From positions 248,001-312,000 of the forward strand of contig JACKNU010000001.1 in assembly GCA_024234675.1 (NCBI GenBank): a DNA stretch of 64,000 nucleotides. The letters run 5' to 3'. The notes under the pieces are model-generated. The model made no database searches. It was given only the letters and a program-made list of their open reading frames with translations, and was not told where the DNA came from. Position 1 is the stretch's first letter. Each line of letters begins with the position of its first letter. A program made the position numbers and the translations under genes. Shown here in pieces: positions 29,288 through 37,829 of the stretch. The stretch comes from Pseudomonadales bacterium. GTDB taxonomy: Bacteria; Pseudomonadota; Gammaproteobacteria; Pseudomonadales; Halieaceae.

Positions 29288-29362
29288 GTAGGGCCGAATT
29301 TATTCGGCCGGGGTTCCGCGGGTCCGGTCGGTGGTTCATTGGTCGAATGAATTCGACCCTGC
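29288..29362. repeat. REP-like palindromic element, copy 3 (diverged centre)
   Basis: 75 bases with the same two arms as copies 1 and 2 but a different centre (GGGGTTCCGCGGGTCCGGTC), so arms and centre evolve differently. It ends CCCTGC rather than CCCTAC. The arms are 10 bases from copy 2. Confidence 0.8.
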
Positions 29363-29368
29363 AGGGGG

Positions 29369-29394
29369 GCAGGGCGGAACGGATTCCGCCCTGC
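29369..29394. terminator. Hairpin between convergent fumC and acnB
   Basis: A perfect 11-bp inverted repeat GCAGGGCGGAA (29369-29379) / TTCCGCCCTGC (29384-29394) with a 4-base loop, 21 bases beyond the acnB stop. No T-tract follows on either strand, so it is a stable transcript-end hairpin rather than a textbook intrinsic terminator. Confidence 0.45.
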
Positions 29395-29415
29395 TCGATG
29401 CGCAGCTGGCGTGGA

Positions 29416-32034
29416 TCAGGAGGCTTTCAGTTCCTGGATCTCCACCGCGGCGATACGCTTGCCTTCCTCGGCGCTCTTCTGGAACTCCACGATCTGGTCG
29501 AAGTTCATGTAGCGGTAGATCTCCTTCGACATGGCGTCCAGGTCCCGGGCGTAGGACAGGTACTCCTCCGGCGTGGGCAGCTTGCCGATTATCGCGCCCA
29601 CCGCGGCCAGTTCCGCCGAGGTGAGGTAGACATTGGCGCCGTCACCCAGGCGGTTGGGGAAGTTGCGGGTGGACGTGGACAGCACCGTGGAGTTGGCGGC
29701 TACCCGCGCCTGGTTGCCCATGCACAGGGAGCAGCCGGGCATCTCGGTGCGCGCGCCGGCGGCCCCGAAGATATTGTAGTAACCCTCTTCCATCAGCAGG
29801 TGCTGGTCCATGCGGGTGGGCGGTGATATCCACAGGCGGGTGGCAATACCGCCCTTGTGCTTCTCCAGCAGTTTGCCCGCGGCGCGGAAGTGACCAATGT
29901 TGGTCATGCAGCTGCCGATGAACACCTCGTCCACCTTGTCGCCGGCCACGGAGGACAGCAGGCGTGCGTCGTCCGGATCGTTGGGGGCGCAGACGATGGG
30001 CTCTTTCACCTCGGCCAGGTCGATCTCGATTACCGCGGCGTACTCGGCATCGGCGTCGGCCTTCATCAGGCTGGGGTTCGCCAGCCACTCTTCCATCTTG
30101 CGGGCGCGGCGCTCCAGGGTGCGGGCGTCGCCGTAGCCCTCGGCGATCATGGAGCGCAGCAGCACCACGTTGGAACGCAGGTACTCGGCGATGGTGTCCT
30201 CGTCCAGGGCGATGGTGCAACCCGCGGCGGAGCGTTCCGCCGAGGCATCGGATAATTCGAAAGCCTGTTCCACCGTGAGATCCTTCAGTCCCTCGATCTC
30301 CAGGATACGGCCGGAGAAGATATTCTTCTTGCCTTTCTTCTCAACGGTCAGCAGGCCCTCCTGTATGGCGTAGTAGGGAATGGCGTGCACCAGGTCGCGC
30401 AGGGTGATGCCCGGCTGCATTTCGCCCTTGAAGCGCACCAGTACCGACTCGGGCATGTCCAGTGGCATCACCCCGGTGGCGGCGGCGAAGGCCACCAGGC
30501 CGGAGCCCGCGGGGAAGGAGATGCCCATGGGGAAGCGGGTGTGGGAGTCGCCACCGGTGCCCACGGTGTCCGGCAGCAGCATGCGATTCAGCCAGGAGTG
30601 GATGATGCCGTCGCCGGGCCGCAGGGATACGCCACCGCGGGTCATGATGAAATCCGGCAGGGTGTGCTGGGTGTCGATGTCCACGGGCTTGGGGTAGGCT
30701 GCGGTGTGGCAGAAGGACTGCATGGTCAGGTCGGCGGAAAAACCCAGGCAGGCCAGGTCTTTCAACTCGTCCCGGGTCATGGGGCCGGTGGTGTCCTGGG
30801 AGCCTACCGTGGTCATGCGCGGCTCGCAGTAGGTGCCGGGGCGGATGCCCTCGGTGCCGCAGGCCCGGCCCACCATTTTCTGTGCCAGGGTGAAGCCCTT
30901 GCCGGTGTCGGCCGGTACCTCGGGCGTGCGGAACAGGTCGGTGGCGCCCAGGCCCAGGGCCTCGCGCGCCCGGGTAGTCAGGCCGCGGCCGATGATCAGG
31001 TTGATGCGCCCGCCGGCGCGCACCTCGTCCAGCAACACGTCCGACTTCAGTTCAAACTCGCTGAGCACAGTGCCGGACTCAGACAGGATCTTGCCCTCGT
31101 AGGGCCGGATCTCGATGACGTCGCCCATGTGCAGTTCGTCCACCGGGGCCTCGAAGACCAGGGCGCCGGCATCCTCCATGGTGTTGTAGAAAATCGGCGC
31201 GACCTTGCCGCCTATGCAGATGCCGCCGCCTTTCTTGTTGGGCACGCCCGGAATGTCCTCACCGAAGAACCACAGCACCGAGTTGGTGGCGGACTTGCGC
31301 GAGGAGCCGGTGCCGACCACGTCGCCGACGAAGGCAACCGGCAGGCCTTTTTCCTGCAGCTCGGCGATCTGGCTCATGGGCCCGGTCACGCCGTGTTCCT
31401 CCGGCCTGAGGCCCTCGCGGGTCATTTTGTACATGGCCAGCGCGTGCAGGGGGATGTCGGGGCGGGACCAGGCGTCCGGGGCGGGGGACAGGTCATCGGT
31501 ATTGGTTTCCCCGGTGACCTTGAAGACGGCCACCTTGATGGATTCGGCAACGGCGGGGCGGTTGGTGAACCACTCGCCCTCGGCCCAGGACTGCATGACC
31601 GCTTGGGCGTTGGCATTGCCCTGCTCGGCCAGTTCCGCCACATCGTGAAAGGCCTCGAACACCAGCAGCGTGTGCTTGAGTTCGACGGCCGCCAGTTCGC
31701 CCAGCTGGTCGTCCTTGAGCAGGGACACCAGGGTTTCGATATTGTAGCCGCCGTGCATATTGCCCAGCAGTTTCACGGCTGCGGGCTTGTCGATCAGCGG
31801 GCAGCTGGTCTCGCCCCTGGCCACGGCGGAGAGAAAGCCGGCCTTGACATAGGCGGCCTCGTCTACGCCCGGGGGCACGCGGTTGCTGAGCAGGTCCAGC
31901 AGGAACTCCTCTTCACCTGTGGGGGGGCTCTTGAGCAACTCTACCAACGCGGCGACCTGCTCGGCGCTGAGGGGTTTGGGCGGAATGTTCTGGCTGGCGC
32001 GTTCAGCCACGTGTTCACGGTATGCTTCAAGCAC
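29416..32034 (-). CDS. acnB: Aconitate hydratase B / 2-methylisocitrate dehydratase
   Basis: The main TCA aconitase type of gammaproteobacteria. 872 residues: an N-terminal HEAT-like domain (1-160), the swivel domain placed before the core as is typical of AcnB (FVGDVVGTGSSRKSATNSVLW), then the catalytic domains with GGDSHTRFPMGISFPAG and the cluster ligands in FIGSCMTNIGH and GCSLCMGNQ. Start is GTG at 32034 with AAAGGAG upstream. It converges with fumC and is divergent from the DUF1289 gene. Confidence 0.96.
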   Translation of the reverse strand: MLEAYREHVAERASQNIPPKPLSAEQVAALVELLKSPPTGEEEFLLDLLSNRVPPGVDEAAYVKAGFLSAVARGETSCPLIDKPAAVKLLGNMHGGYNIETLVSLLKDDQLGELAAVELKHTLLVFEAFHDVAELAEQGNANAQAVMQSWAEGEWFTNRPAVAESIKVAVFKVTGETNTDDLSPAPDAWSRPDIPLHALAMYKMTREGLRPEEHGVTGPMSQIAELQEKGLPVAFVGDVVGTGSSRKSATNSVLWFFGEDIPGVPNKKGGGICIGGKVAPIFYNTMEDAGALVFEAPVDELHMGDVIEIRPYEGKILSESGTVLSEFELKSDVLLDEVRAGGRINLIIGRGLTTRAREALGLGATDLFRTPEVPADTGKGFTLAQKMVGRACGTEGIRPGTYCEPRMTTVGSQDTTGPMTRDELKDLACLGFSADLTMQSFCHTAAYPKPVDIDTQHTLPDFIMTRGGVSLRPGDGIIHSWLNRMLLPDTVGTGGDSHTRFPMGISFPAGSGLVAFAAATGVMPLDMPESVLVRFKGEMQPGITLRDLVHAIPYYAIQEGLLTVEKKGKKNIFSGRILEIEGLKDLTVEQAFELSDASAERSAAGCTIALDEDTIAEYLRSNVVLLRSMIAEGYGDARTLERRARKMEEWLANPSLMKADADAEYAAVIEIDLAEVKEPIVCAPNDPDDARLLSSVAGDKVDEVFIGSCMTNIGHFRAAGKLLEKHKGGIATRLWISPPTRMDQHLLMEEGYYNIFGAAGARTEMPGCSLCMGNQARVAANSTVLSTSTRNFPNRLGDGANVYLTSAELAAVGAIIGKLPTPEEYLSYARDLDAMSKEIYRYMNFDQIVEFQKSAEEGKRIAAVEIQELKAS

Positions 32035-32160
32035 GGTAGAGCTCCTTTGGGTCGGCGGAATCGCCGCGCAGCGGCTGCGGCAGGGCGATCAGGGGGTCGA
32101 TGGGAAACCGGTGCGCAAGTATAGCCCAGCCCGGCATTAAGAGAAATAAATCAAGCGCTT

Positions 32161-32192
32161 ATACCGTGCATTCACTGGGCTGATACCGTACA
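32161..32192. promoter_or_regulatory. Direct repeat upstream of acnB
   Basis: ATACCGTGCA (32161-32170) and ATACCGTACA (32183-32192) are direct repeats 22 bases apart, about two helical turns, in the 198-base gap between divergent acnB and the DUF1289 gene. Their spacing suits a dimeric or tandem-bound regulator. No known consensus recognised. Confidence 0.3.
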
Positions 32193-32232
32193 CTTGCGGC
32201 TGCCATGCCCGCTGTAACAACACCTCCCGGAT

Positions 32233-32712
32233 ATGCATTTACGCCCCGTTAAAACACCCTGCATAGGGGTCTGCTCCACCGGCATTGGCGACTCGGTTTG
32301 CCGCGGCTGCAAGCGCTTCGCCCACGAGGTGATCGACTGGAACAGCTACACACCGGAGCAGAAACGGGTGGTGGACGGCCGCCTCGCGGGGTTTCTCTCC
32401 CAGTGCGTCAGCAACAAGCTCAGGGTGGTGGACAAGGCCCTGCTGCAGTGGCAGCTGCAGGTCCAGCAGATAAGCTACCGGCCGGACCACGACGAGTACT
32501 GCTGGGTGTTCAGCCTTATCAAGGCCGGCGCCAGCCAGATCGATAACACCCGTGATTACGGCTTCGAGGTGGCCATGGACTATCGCGACCTGCCCCTGGC
32601 GGCGCTGCGGGAACAGATCGACCGGGAGTTCTACACCCTGTCCCAGGCCCATTACGAGCGCTATATGCTGACCGCTGACCTGTTTGCCGCGTCCTCGGGC
32701 CAGGCCGAATGA
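32233..32712 (+). CDS. DUF1289 domain protein
   Basis: 159 residues. The N-terminal 50 residues contain the DUF1289 cysteine pattern TPCIGVCSTG...VCRGCKRFAHEV, a likely metal-binding motif with the conserved W immediately after (IDWNSY). The rest is unlike short DUF1289 proteins (typically 60-80 residues) and adds a C-terminal segment with many aromatic residues. It overlaps miaE by 4 bases (ATGA), so a link to tRNA modification is possible but unproven. Confidence 0.75.
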   Translation: MHLRPVKTPCIGVCSTGIGDSVCRGCKRFAHEVIDWNSYTPEQKRVVDGRLAGFLSQCVSNKLRVVDKALLQWQLQVQQISYRPDHDEYCWVFSLIKAGASQIDNTRDYGFEVAMDYRDLPLAALREQIDREFYTLSQAHYERYMLTADLFAASSGQAE

Positions 32713-33326
32713 GCATTGCTGTGGACATGGCGCCCATCGAGGCCTTCCTGTACTGCCCGACGCCGGCTGCCTGGGTGCAGTGGGCCCTGGATAATCCCGC
32801 CGTCCTCCTCATCGACCACGCCAATTGTGAAAAGAAGGCGGCCTCCACCGCCCTCAACCTGATGTATCGCTACGTGGGACACCACGACCTGTTGCAACGC
32901 CTGTCGCGGCTGGCGCGGGAGGAACTGCGCCATTTCGAGCAGGTGATCGCGCTGATGAGGGAGCGGGATGTCGACTATCCCCAGCTCAGCGCCTCCCGCT
33001 ATGCCGGGGAGTTGCGTAAGCTGGTGCGCCACGCGGAGCCGGGCAGGCTGGTGGATACCCTGCTGGTGGGGGCCATTATCGAGGCCCGCTCCTGCGAGCG
33101 CTTCGCGGCGCTGGTGCCGCACCTGGACGACGAACTGGCGGCGTTCTACCTGTCATTGCTGAAATCGGAGGCGCGCCACTTCACCGATTACCTGGAGCTG
33201 GCCGAGGCCGTGGGCACCGCGCAGGAAGTGGCTGAGCGCCTGCCGCCGCTGTTGCAGCGGGAGTGTGAACTGGTGACGACGGCGGACCGGGAATTCCGCT
33301 TTCACAGCGGTATACCTTATCAATAA
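32709..33326 (+). CDS. miaE: tRNA-(ms2io6A)-hydroxylase
   Basis: Diiron monooxygenase that hydroxylates the isopentenyl group of ms2i6A37 in tRNA. 205 residues; the ferritin-like iron ligands are visible as LLIDHANCEKKAA, REELRHFEQV, IIEARSCERF and SEARHFTDYLE. Translationally coupled to the DUF1289 gene (4-base overlap). The partner enzymes MiaA and MiaB are not in the window. Confidence 0.93.
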   Translation: MSIAVDMAPIEAFLYCPTPAAWVQWALDNPAVLLIDHANCEKKAASTALNLMYRYVGHHDLLQRLSRLAREELRHFEQVIALMRERDVDYPQLSASRYAGELRKLVRHAEPGRLVDTLLVGAIIEARSCERFAALVPHLDDELAAFYLSLLKSEARHFTDYLELAEAVGTAQEVAERLPPLLQRECELVTTADREFRFHSGIPYQ

Positions 33327-33350
33327 ACTACATTAAATATATTTTGTAAG

Positions 33351-34067
33351 CTATTGAATAATAGGGAATGAGTGTAGTGAAACCCCTTCAGGGGAAGCAC
33401 TGATAAACCAGCCGTTCTCCTCCCAGGCTCCCAGCACCCAGCGCAGTCCCGCGGCAGCTTCATGGCGCGCCGGGCGGTGGGTGTGCCCGTGTATCAGCTG
33501 GCCTACCCCATGGCGGCGCATCTGCCGCTCCACCTCGGCAGCGGTGACATCCATGATGTCGGTGCGCTTCATGCTGTTGGCATCCCTGCTGCGGGCGCGC
33601 AGCTCTGCCGCCAGGTCGCGGCGCCGCGCCAGGGGCTGCCGCAGTAACTGCGCCTGCCACTCGGGGTCCCGCACCTGGCGCCGGAAGGCCTGGTAATCGG
33701 TGTCGGCGGTGCACAGGCTGTCCCCGTGCATGAGTAGCGTGGGTTCGCCGTACAGGTCGATGACCGTGGGATCGCGCAACAGGCGGGCACCGGCCCGCTC
33801 ACAGAAGCCCGTTCCCAGCAGGAAATCGCGGTTGCCCACCATAATGCCCAGGCGCGGGCCGGCGGCGGTGAATTCGCGCAGCATGGCGGCAACCTCCGCC
33901 ACCAGGGGCGAGTCGTCATCATCCCCCAGCCAGGCTTCGAACAGGTCCCCCAGAATGAACAGTTGTGCGCAGTGCCGCTGGCGGCCCAGGAAGGTCGCCA
34001 GGGCCCGCGTGGTGGCGGGCCGGCAGGCGTCGAGATGGAGGTCGGAGATAAAGAGGGTGGTGGCCAC
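33351..34067 (-). CDS. lpxH: UDP-2,3-diacylglucosamine diphosphatase
   Basis: Fourth step of lipid A synthesis, hydrolysing UDP-2,3-diacylglucosamine to lipid X at the membrane surface. 238 residues with all metallophosphoesterase motifs: ISDLHLD, GDLFEAWLGDDD, VGNRDFLLG, HGDSLCTAD and HGHTHRPARH. Start is GTG with no obvious RBS; it lies 21 bases after ppiB, so coupling to ppiB transcription is likely. The 3' end enters an AT-rich gap facing miaE. Confidence 0.94.
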   Translation of the reverse strand: MATTLFISDLHLDACRPATTRALATFLGRQRHCAQLFILGDLFEAWLGDDDDSPLVAEVAAMLREFTAAGPRLGIMVGNRDFLLGTGFCERAGARLLRDPTVIDLYGEPTLLMHGDSLCTADTDYQAFRRQVRDPEWQAQLLRQPLARRRDLAAELRARSRDANSMKRTDIMDVTAAEVERQMRRHGVGQLIHGHTHRPARHEAAAGLRWVLGAWEENGWFISASPEGVSLHSFPIIQ

Positions 34068-34088
34068 GTGTCCGGCCCGGGGAGGGGC

Positions 34089-34586
34089 TCAGTCCTCGAT
34101 GATGTCCACGGTCTCGATGATGACCGGGTCCACCGGCACGTCCTGGTGGCCGCCGCGGCTGCCGGTGGGCACCGTGCGGATTTTTTCCAGCACTTCCTCG
34201 CCCTCCACCAGTTTGCCGAATACCGCGTAGCCCCAACCCTGCATGTTCTTGCCGGAGTGGTTCAGGAAGTCATTGTCCTTGACGTTGATAAAGAACTGGG
34301 CGGTCGCCGAATGCGGGTCCGTGGTGCGGGCCATGGCGATGGTGCCGAAATCATTCTTCAGGCCATTGTCGGCCTCGTTTTCGATGGGATCATTGGTGGG
34401 CTTTTGCTGCATATTGGTGTCGAAACCACCGCCCTGGATCATGAAGTTATTGATGACCCGGTGGAAAATGGTGCCGTCGTAGTACCCGGAGCGGGCGTAC
34501 TCAAGAAAGTTGGCGACCGTCGCCGGGGCTTTCTCGGCGTCAAGTTCCAGTTTGATATCGCCGAAAGTAGTGCGAATGATAACCAT
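34089..34586 (-). CDS. ppiB: Cytoplasmic peptidyl-prolyl cis-trans isomerase B
   Basis: Cyclophilin of 165 residues without a signal sequence. Active-site motifs include FHRVINNFMIQGGGF (catalytic Arg and the conserved F..M.Q), MARTTDPHSATAQFFIN and GYAVFGKLVEG. The start at 34586 (MVIIRTTFG) is set by family alignment; the in-frame extension to 34706 runs through the divergent promoter region. The ppiB-lpxH pair divergent from glnS-cysS matches Pseudomonas. Confidence 0.94.
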   Translation of the reverse strand: MVIIRTTFGDIKLELDAEKAPATVANFLEYARSGYYDGTIFHRVINNFMIQGGGFDTNMQQKPTNDPIENEADNGLKNDFGTIAMARTTDPHSATAQFFINVKDNDFLNHSGKNMQGWGYAVFGKLVEGEEVLEKIRTVPTGSRGGHQDVPVDPVIIETVDIIED

Positions 34587-34733
34587 GCTGTTTCCCTGCC
34601 GGTATTTGTTAGAGGCGGGCAATGATACGGACTTTTGGCGGGCAGGAAAACATTCCCGGGGAAAGTTCGGCACAAAAGCGTGCATATGCCGGCAAGCCGC
34701 CTGCAATTGCTATAAGAGCGGCCTCTGTGTGGC

Positions 34734-34739
34734 TATAAT
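34734..34739 (+). promoter_or_regulatory. Putative -10 element for glnS
   Basis: A perfect TATAAT stands 34 bases before the glnS ATG in the 187-base gap to ppiB. The nearest -35-like TTGCTA (34707-34712) is 21 bases away, longer than usual. Confidence 0.35.
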
Positions 34740-34773
34740 ACGCGCCCTTTTGCCAGAGCCTGTATGAAACATT

Positions 34774-36450
34774 ATGGAACATGCCCCCGCCAGTAATTTC
34801 CTTGAGAACATCGTCGCCGAGGACCTGGCCGCCGGCAGGGTGGAAACCGTGGTTACCCGCTTCCCGCCGGAGCCCAACGGCTATCTGCATATCGGACACG
34901 CCAAGTCGATCAGCGTGAATTTTGGTCTCGCGGAGAGCTTTGGCGGGCGCTGCAACCTGCGCTTCGACGACACCAACCCCGAAAAGGAGAGCCAGGAGTA
35001 CATCGACTCAATCCAGGAAGACGTGCGCTGGCTCGGCTACCAGTGGCACGGCGAGGTGCGCTTCGCCTCCTCCTATTTCCAGCAGTTGTACGACTGGGCC
35101 CTGCACCTGGTGGACCAGGGGCTTGCCTACGTCTGTGACCTGAATGCCGAGCAGGCCCGGGAATACCGCGGTACGCTCACAGAACCCGGTAAAAACAGCC
35201 CCTATCGCGAACGCAGCGTGGCGGAAAACCGCGATTTGCTGGCGCGTATGAAGGCCGGGGAGTTCGCCGACGGCGAGAAGGTGTTGCGGGCGAAGATCGA
35301 TATGGCCTCCCCCAATATGAATATGCGCGACCCGATCCTGTACCGCATTCGCAAGGCCGCGCACCACCAGACGGGCACGCAGTGGGTGATTTACCCGACC
35401 TACGACTTCGCCCACGGCCAGGAAGATGCGATCGAGGGCATAACCCACTCGATTTGTACCCTGGAGTTCGAGGACCACCGCCCGCTGTACGACTGGTTTA
35501 TCCAGCACCTGCCGGTGCCGGCGCGACCGCGCCAGTACGAGTTCGGTCGGCTCAACCCCAGCTACACCGTCACCAGCAAGCGCAAGCTCAAGCAGCTGGT
35601 GGACGATGGCCTGGTGGCCGGCTGGGATGATCCGCGCATGCCGACGATTTCAGGGATGCGCCGACGCGGCTATACCCGGGCGGCGATCCGCAAGTTTTGC
35701 CAGATGATAGGCACAACCCGCAGCGACGGGGTGGTGGATGTCGCGATGCTGGAATTCGCCATCCGTGAGGACCTCAACGAGAACGCGCCGCGGGCCATGT
35801 GCGTGCTGAACCCGCTGAAAGTCGTGCTCAGCAATTACGAGCAGGGCAGGGTGGAGCAGCTATCCGCGCCCTGCCATCCATCCCGGGCGGAACTGGGGCA
35901 GCGCCAGCTGCCTTTTACCCGGGAGCTGTATATCGACGCCGATGACTTCCGCGAGGAGGCCAACAAGAAATACAAGCGCCTGGTGCTGGGCAAGCGCGTG
36001 CGCCTGCGCAACGCCTATGTTATCGAGGCCCACGACCTGGTGAAAGACAGCGCCGGCGAGATCCTGGAGGTTCACGCCCGCATCATTGCCGACACCCTGG
36101 GCAACGACCCGGCGGACGGCATCAAGCCCAAGGGGGTCATCCAGTGGGTGTCCGCCAGCGAGGGCAGGCAGGCCACGGTGCGCCTCTATGATCGCCTGTT
36201 CACGCACGAATCGCCGGACAAGGGCGAGCGCGACTTCCTGGACTTCATCAACCCGGCCTCGCTGCGGGTGGTGGCCAGTGCCTGGATAGAACCGTCGCTG
36301 GCGCAGGCGCAGCCGGAACAGCATTTCCAGTTCGAGCGGGAGGGATATTTTGTGGCGGACCGATACGACCACGGCGAAGCGGGGCCGGTATTCAACTTGA
36401 CCATCGGCCTGCGCGACAGCTGGGGCGAGCAAGGCGGGGGAGCGAATTGA
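34774..36450 (+). CDS. glnS: Glutaminyl-tRNA synthetase
   Basis: Class I synthetase of 558 residues charging tRNA-Gln. RFPPEPNGYLHIGHAKS contains the HIGH motif, VTSKRKLKQLV stands in for KMSKS, and the C-terminal beta-barrel anticodon domain carries YKRLVLGKRVRLRNAYVI. The gene shares one base with cysS. Direct glutaminyl charging means this organism need not rely on GatCAB for Gln. Confidence 0.97.
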   Translation: MEHAPASNFLENIVAEDLAAGRVETVVTRFPPEPNGYLHIGHAKSISVNFGLAESFGGRCNLRFDDTNPEKESQEYIDSIQEDVRWLGYQWHGEVRFASSYFQQLYDWALHLVDQGLAYVCDLNAEQAREYRGTLTEPGKNSPYRERSVAENRDLLARMKAGEFADGEKVLRAKIDMASPNMNMRDPILYRIRKAAHHQTGTQWVIYPTYDFAHGQEDAIEGITHSICTLEFEDHRPLYDWFIQHLPVPARPRQYEFGRLNPSYTVTSKRKLKQLVDDGLVAGWDDPRMPTISGMRRRGYTRAAIRKFCQMIGTTRSDGVVDVAMLEFAIREDLNENAPRAMCVLNPLKVVLSNYEQGRVEQLSAPCHPSRAELGQRQLPFTRELYIDADDFREEANKKYKRLVLGKRVRLRNAYVIEAHDLVKDSAGEILEVHARIIADTLGNDPADGIKPKGVIQWVSASEGRQATVRLYDRLFTHESPDKGERDFLDFINPASLRVVASAWIEPSLAQAQPEQHFQFEREGYFVADRYDHGEAGPVFNLTIGLRDSWGEQGGGAN

Positions 36451-37829
36451 TGGGCCTGCAGCTTTACAACACCATGGGCGGCGAGAAACAGCCCTTTGTG
36501 CCACTGGTGGAAAACCAGGTCACCATGTATGTCTGTGGCCCCACGGTCTACAACCTGGCCCACATCGGCAACGCCAGGCCGGTGGTGGTGTTCGATACCC
36601 TGTTTCGCCTGTTGCAAACCCATTTCGACAAGGTCATTTACGCCCGCAATATCACCGACGTCGATGACAAGATCATCGCCGCGGCCCGGGAGGGCGGGCG
36701 CAGCATCGAGTCGGTTACCGACGAGTTTACCGCCAAGTACCGGGAGGACATGGCGGCCCTGAACGCCCTGCCGCCCACCCTGGAACCGCATGCCACCCAC
36801 AATATCGAGGCGATGATAGCGCTCACCCGCACGCTGATCGAAAAGGGACACGCCTACGAATCCCAGGGGCATGTGCTGTTCGCGGTGGAGTCCATGCCGG
36901 ATTACGGCAAGCTGTCGCGGCGCTCACTGGATGACATGCTCGCCGGCGCCCGGGTGGAGGTGGCCAGTTACAAGCGCCATCCCGGTGACTTCGTACTGTG
37001 GAAGCCGGCCGCGGCTGGGGATCCAGGCTGGGACAGCCCCTGGGGTCGCGGCCGCCCGGGCTGGCACCTGGAGTGCTCGGCGATGATTCGCGCCCACCTG
37101 GGGGAAACCATCGATATCCACGGCGGCGGCCGGGACCTGATCTTTCCCCATCACGAAAACGAGATCGCCCAGAGCCGCTGCGCCCACGGCGGCGACTATG
37201 TGCGCTACTGGATGCACAACGCCTACCTCGACATCGACGGCGAGAAGATGTCCAAGTCACTCGGCAACTTCCGCACGGTGCGCGACCTGCTGGCAAGTTA
37301 CCGCGGCGAGGTATTGCGATTTGCGCTGTTGTCGGCCCACTACCGGTCGCCGCTGAATTTTTCCCCCGAATTGCTCGAGCAGGCCGAGACCACCCTGGGA
37401 AGCCTGTACAGCACGCTGCGCGAGGTGCAGGACATATCACTGGATATGGAGGTGCCGCTGGCGGAGGAAGCGTTTTACAAGGCGCTGAACGATGACCTGA
37501 ATACCCCCGTGGCCATCGCTGAAATTCACGCCATCGCCAAGCAATTGCACAAGGCGCCGGAAGCCGAGCTGCCCCGCCTGAAAGCGCGCATGCTCGCCGC
37601 GGGCGACCTGCTGGGTATTCTCCAGCAGGATCCCCAGGAGTGGATGCAGGGTGGTGCTTCGGAGGACGCGATCTCGGCGGACGCCGTCGAGGCCCTGGTT
37701 GCCGAACGCCACGAGGCCAAGCTCGACAAGAACTATGGTCGCGCTGACGAAATCAGGCAGGAGTTGCTGGAGCAGGGCGTGGTGCTGGAGGATTCCCGCG
37801 AGGGTACCCAGTGGCGGCGCGAGGGCTGA
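36450..37829 (+). CDS. cysS: Cysteinyl-tRNA synthetase
   Basis: 459 residues. The HIGH-type motif is CGPTVYNLAHIGNAR, whose Cys is a zinc ligand, the second zinc site is in WHLECSAMIRAHLG with HHENE, and KMSKSLGNF is intact. I use ATG at 36450, which overlaps the glnS stop by one base (TGATG); a TTG three bases earlier is also in frame. It converges with folD with no intervening base. Confidence 0.97.
   Translation: MGLQLYNTMGGEKQPFVPLVENQVTMYVCGPTVYNLAHIGNARPVVVFDTLFRLLQTHFDKVIYARNITDVDDKIIAAAREGGRSIESVTDEFTAKYREDMAALNALPPTLEPHATHNIEAMIALTRTLIEKGHAYESQGHVLFAVESMPDYGKLSRRSLDDMLAGARVEVASYKRHPGDFVLWKPAAAGDPGWDSPWGRGRPGWHLECSAMIRAHLGETIDIHGGGRDLIFPHHENEIAQSRCAHGGDYVRYWMHNAYLDIDGEKMSKSLGNFRTVRDLLASYRGEVLRFALLSAHYRSPLNFSPELLEQAETTLGSLYSTLREVQDISLDMEVPLAEEAFYKALNDDLNTPVAIAEIHAIAKQLHKAPEAELPRLKARMLAAGDLLGILQQDPQEWMQGGASEDAISADAVEALVAERHEAKLDKNYGRADEIRQELLEQGVVLEDSREGTQWRREG

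Noticed and set aside
30385..32124. 579-codon plus-strand frame opposite acnB
   Set aside because: Shadow of acnB.
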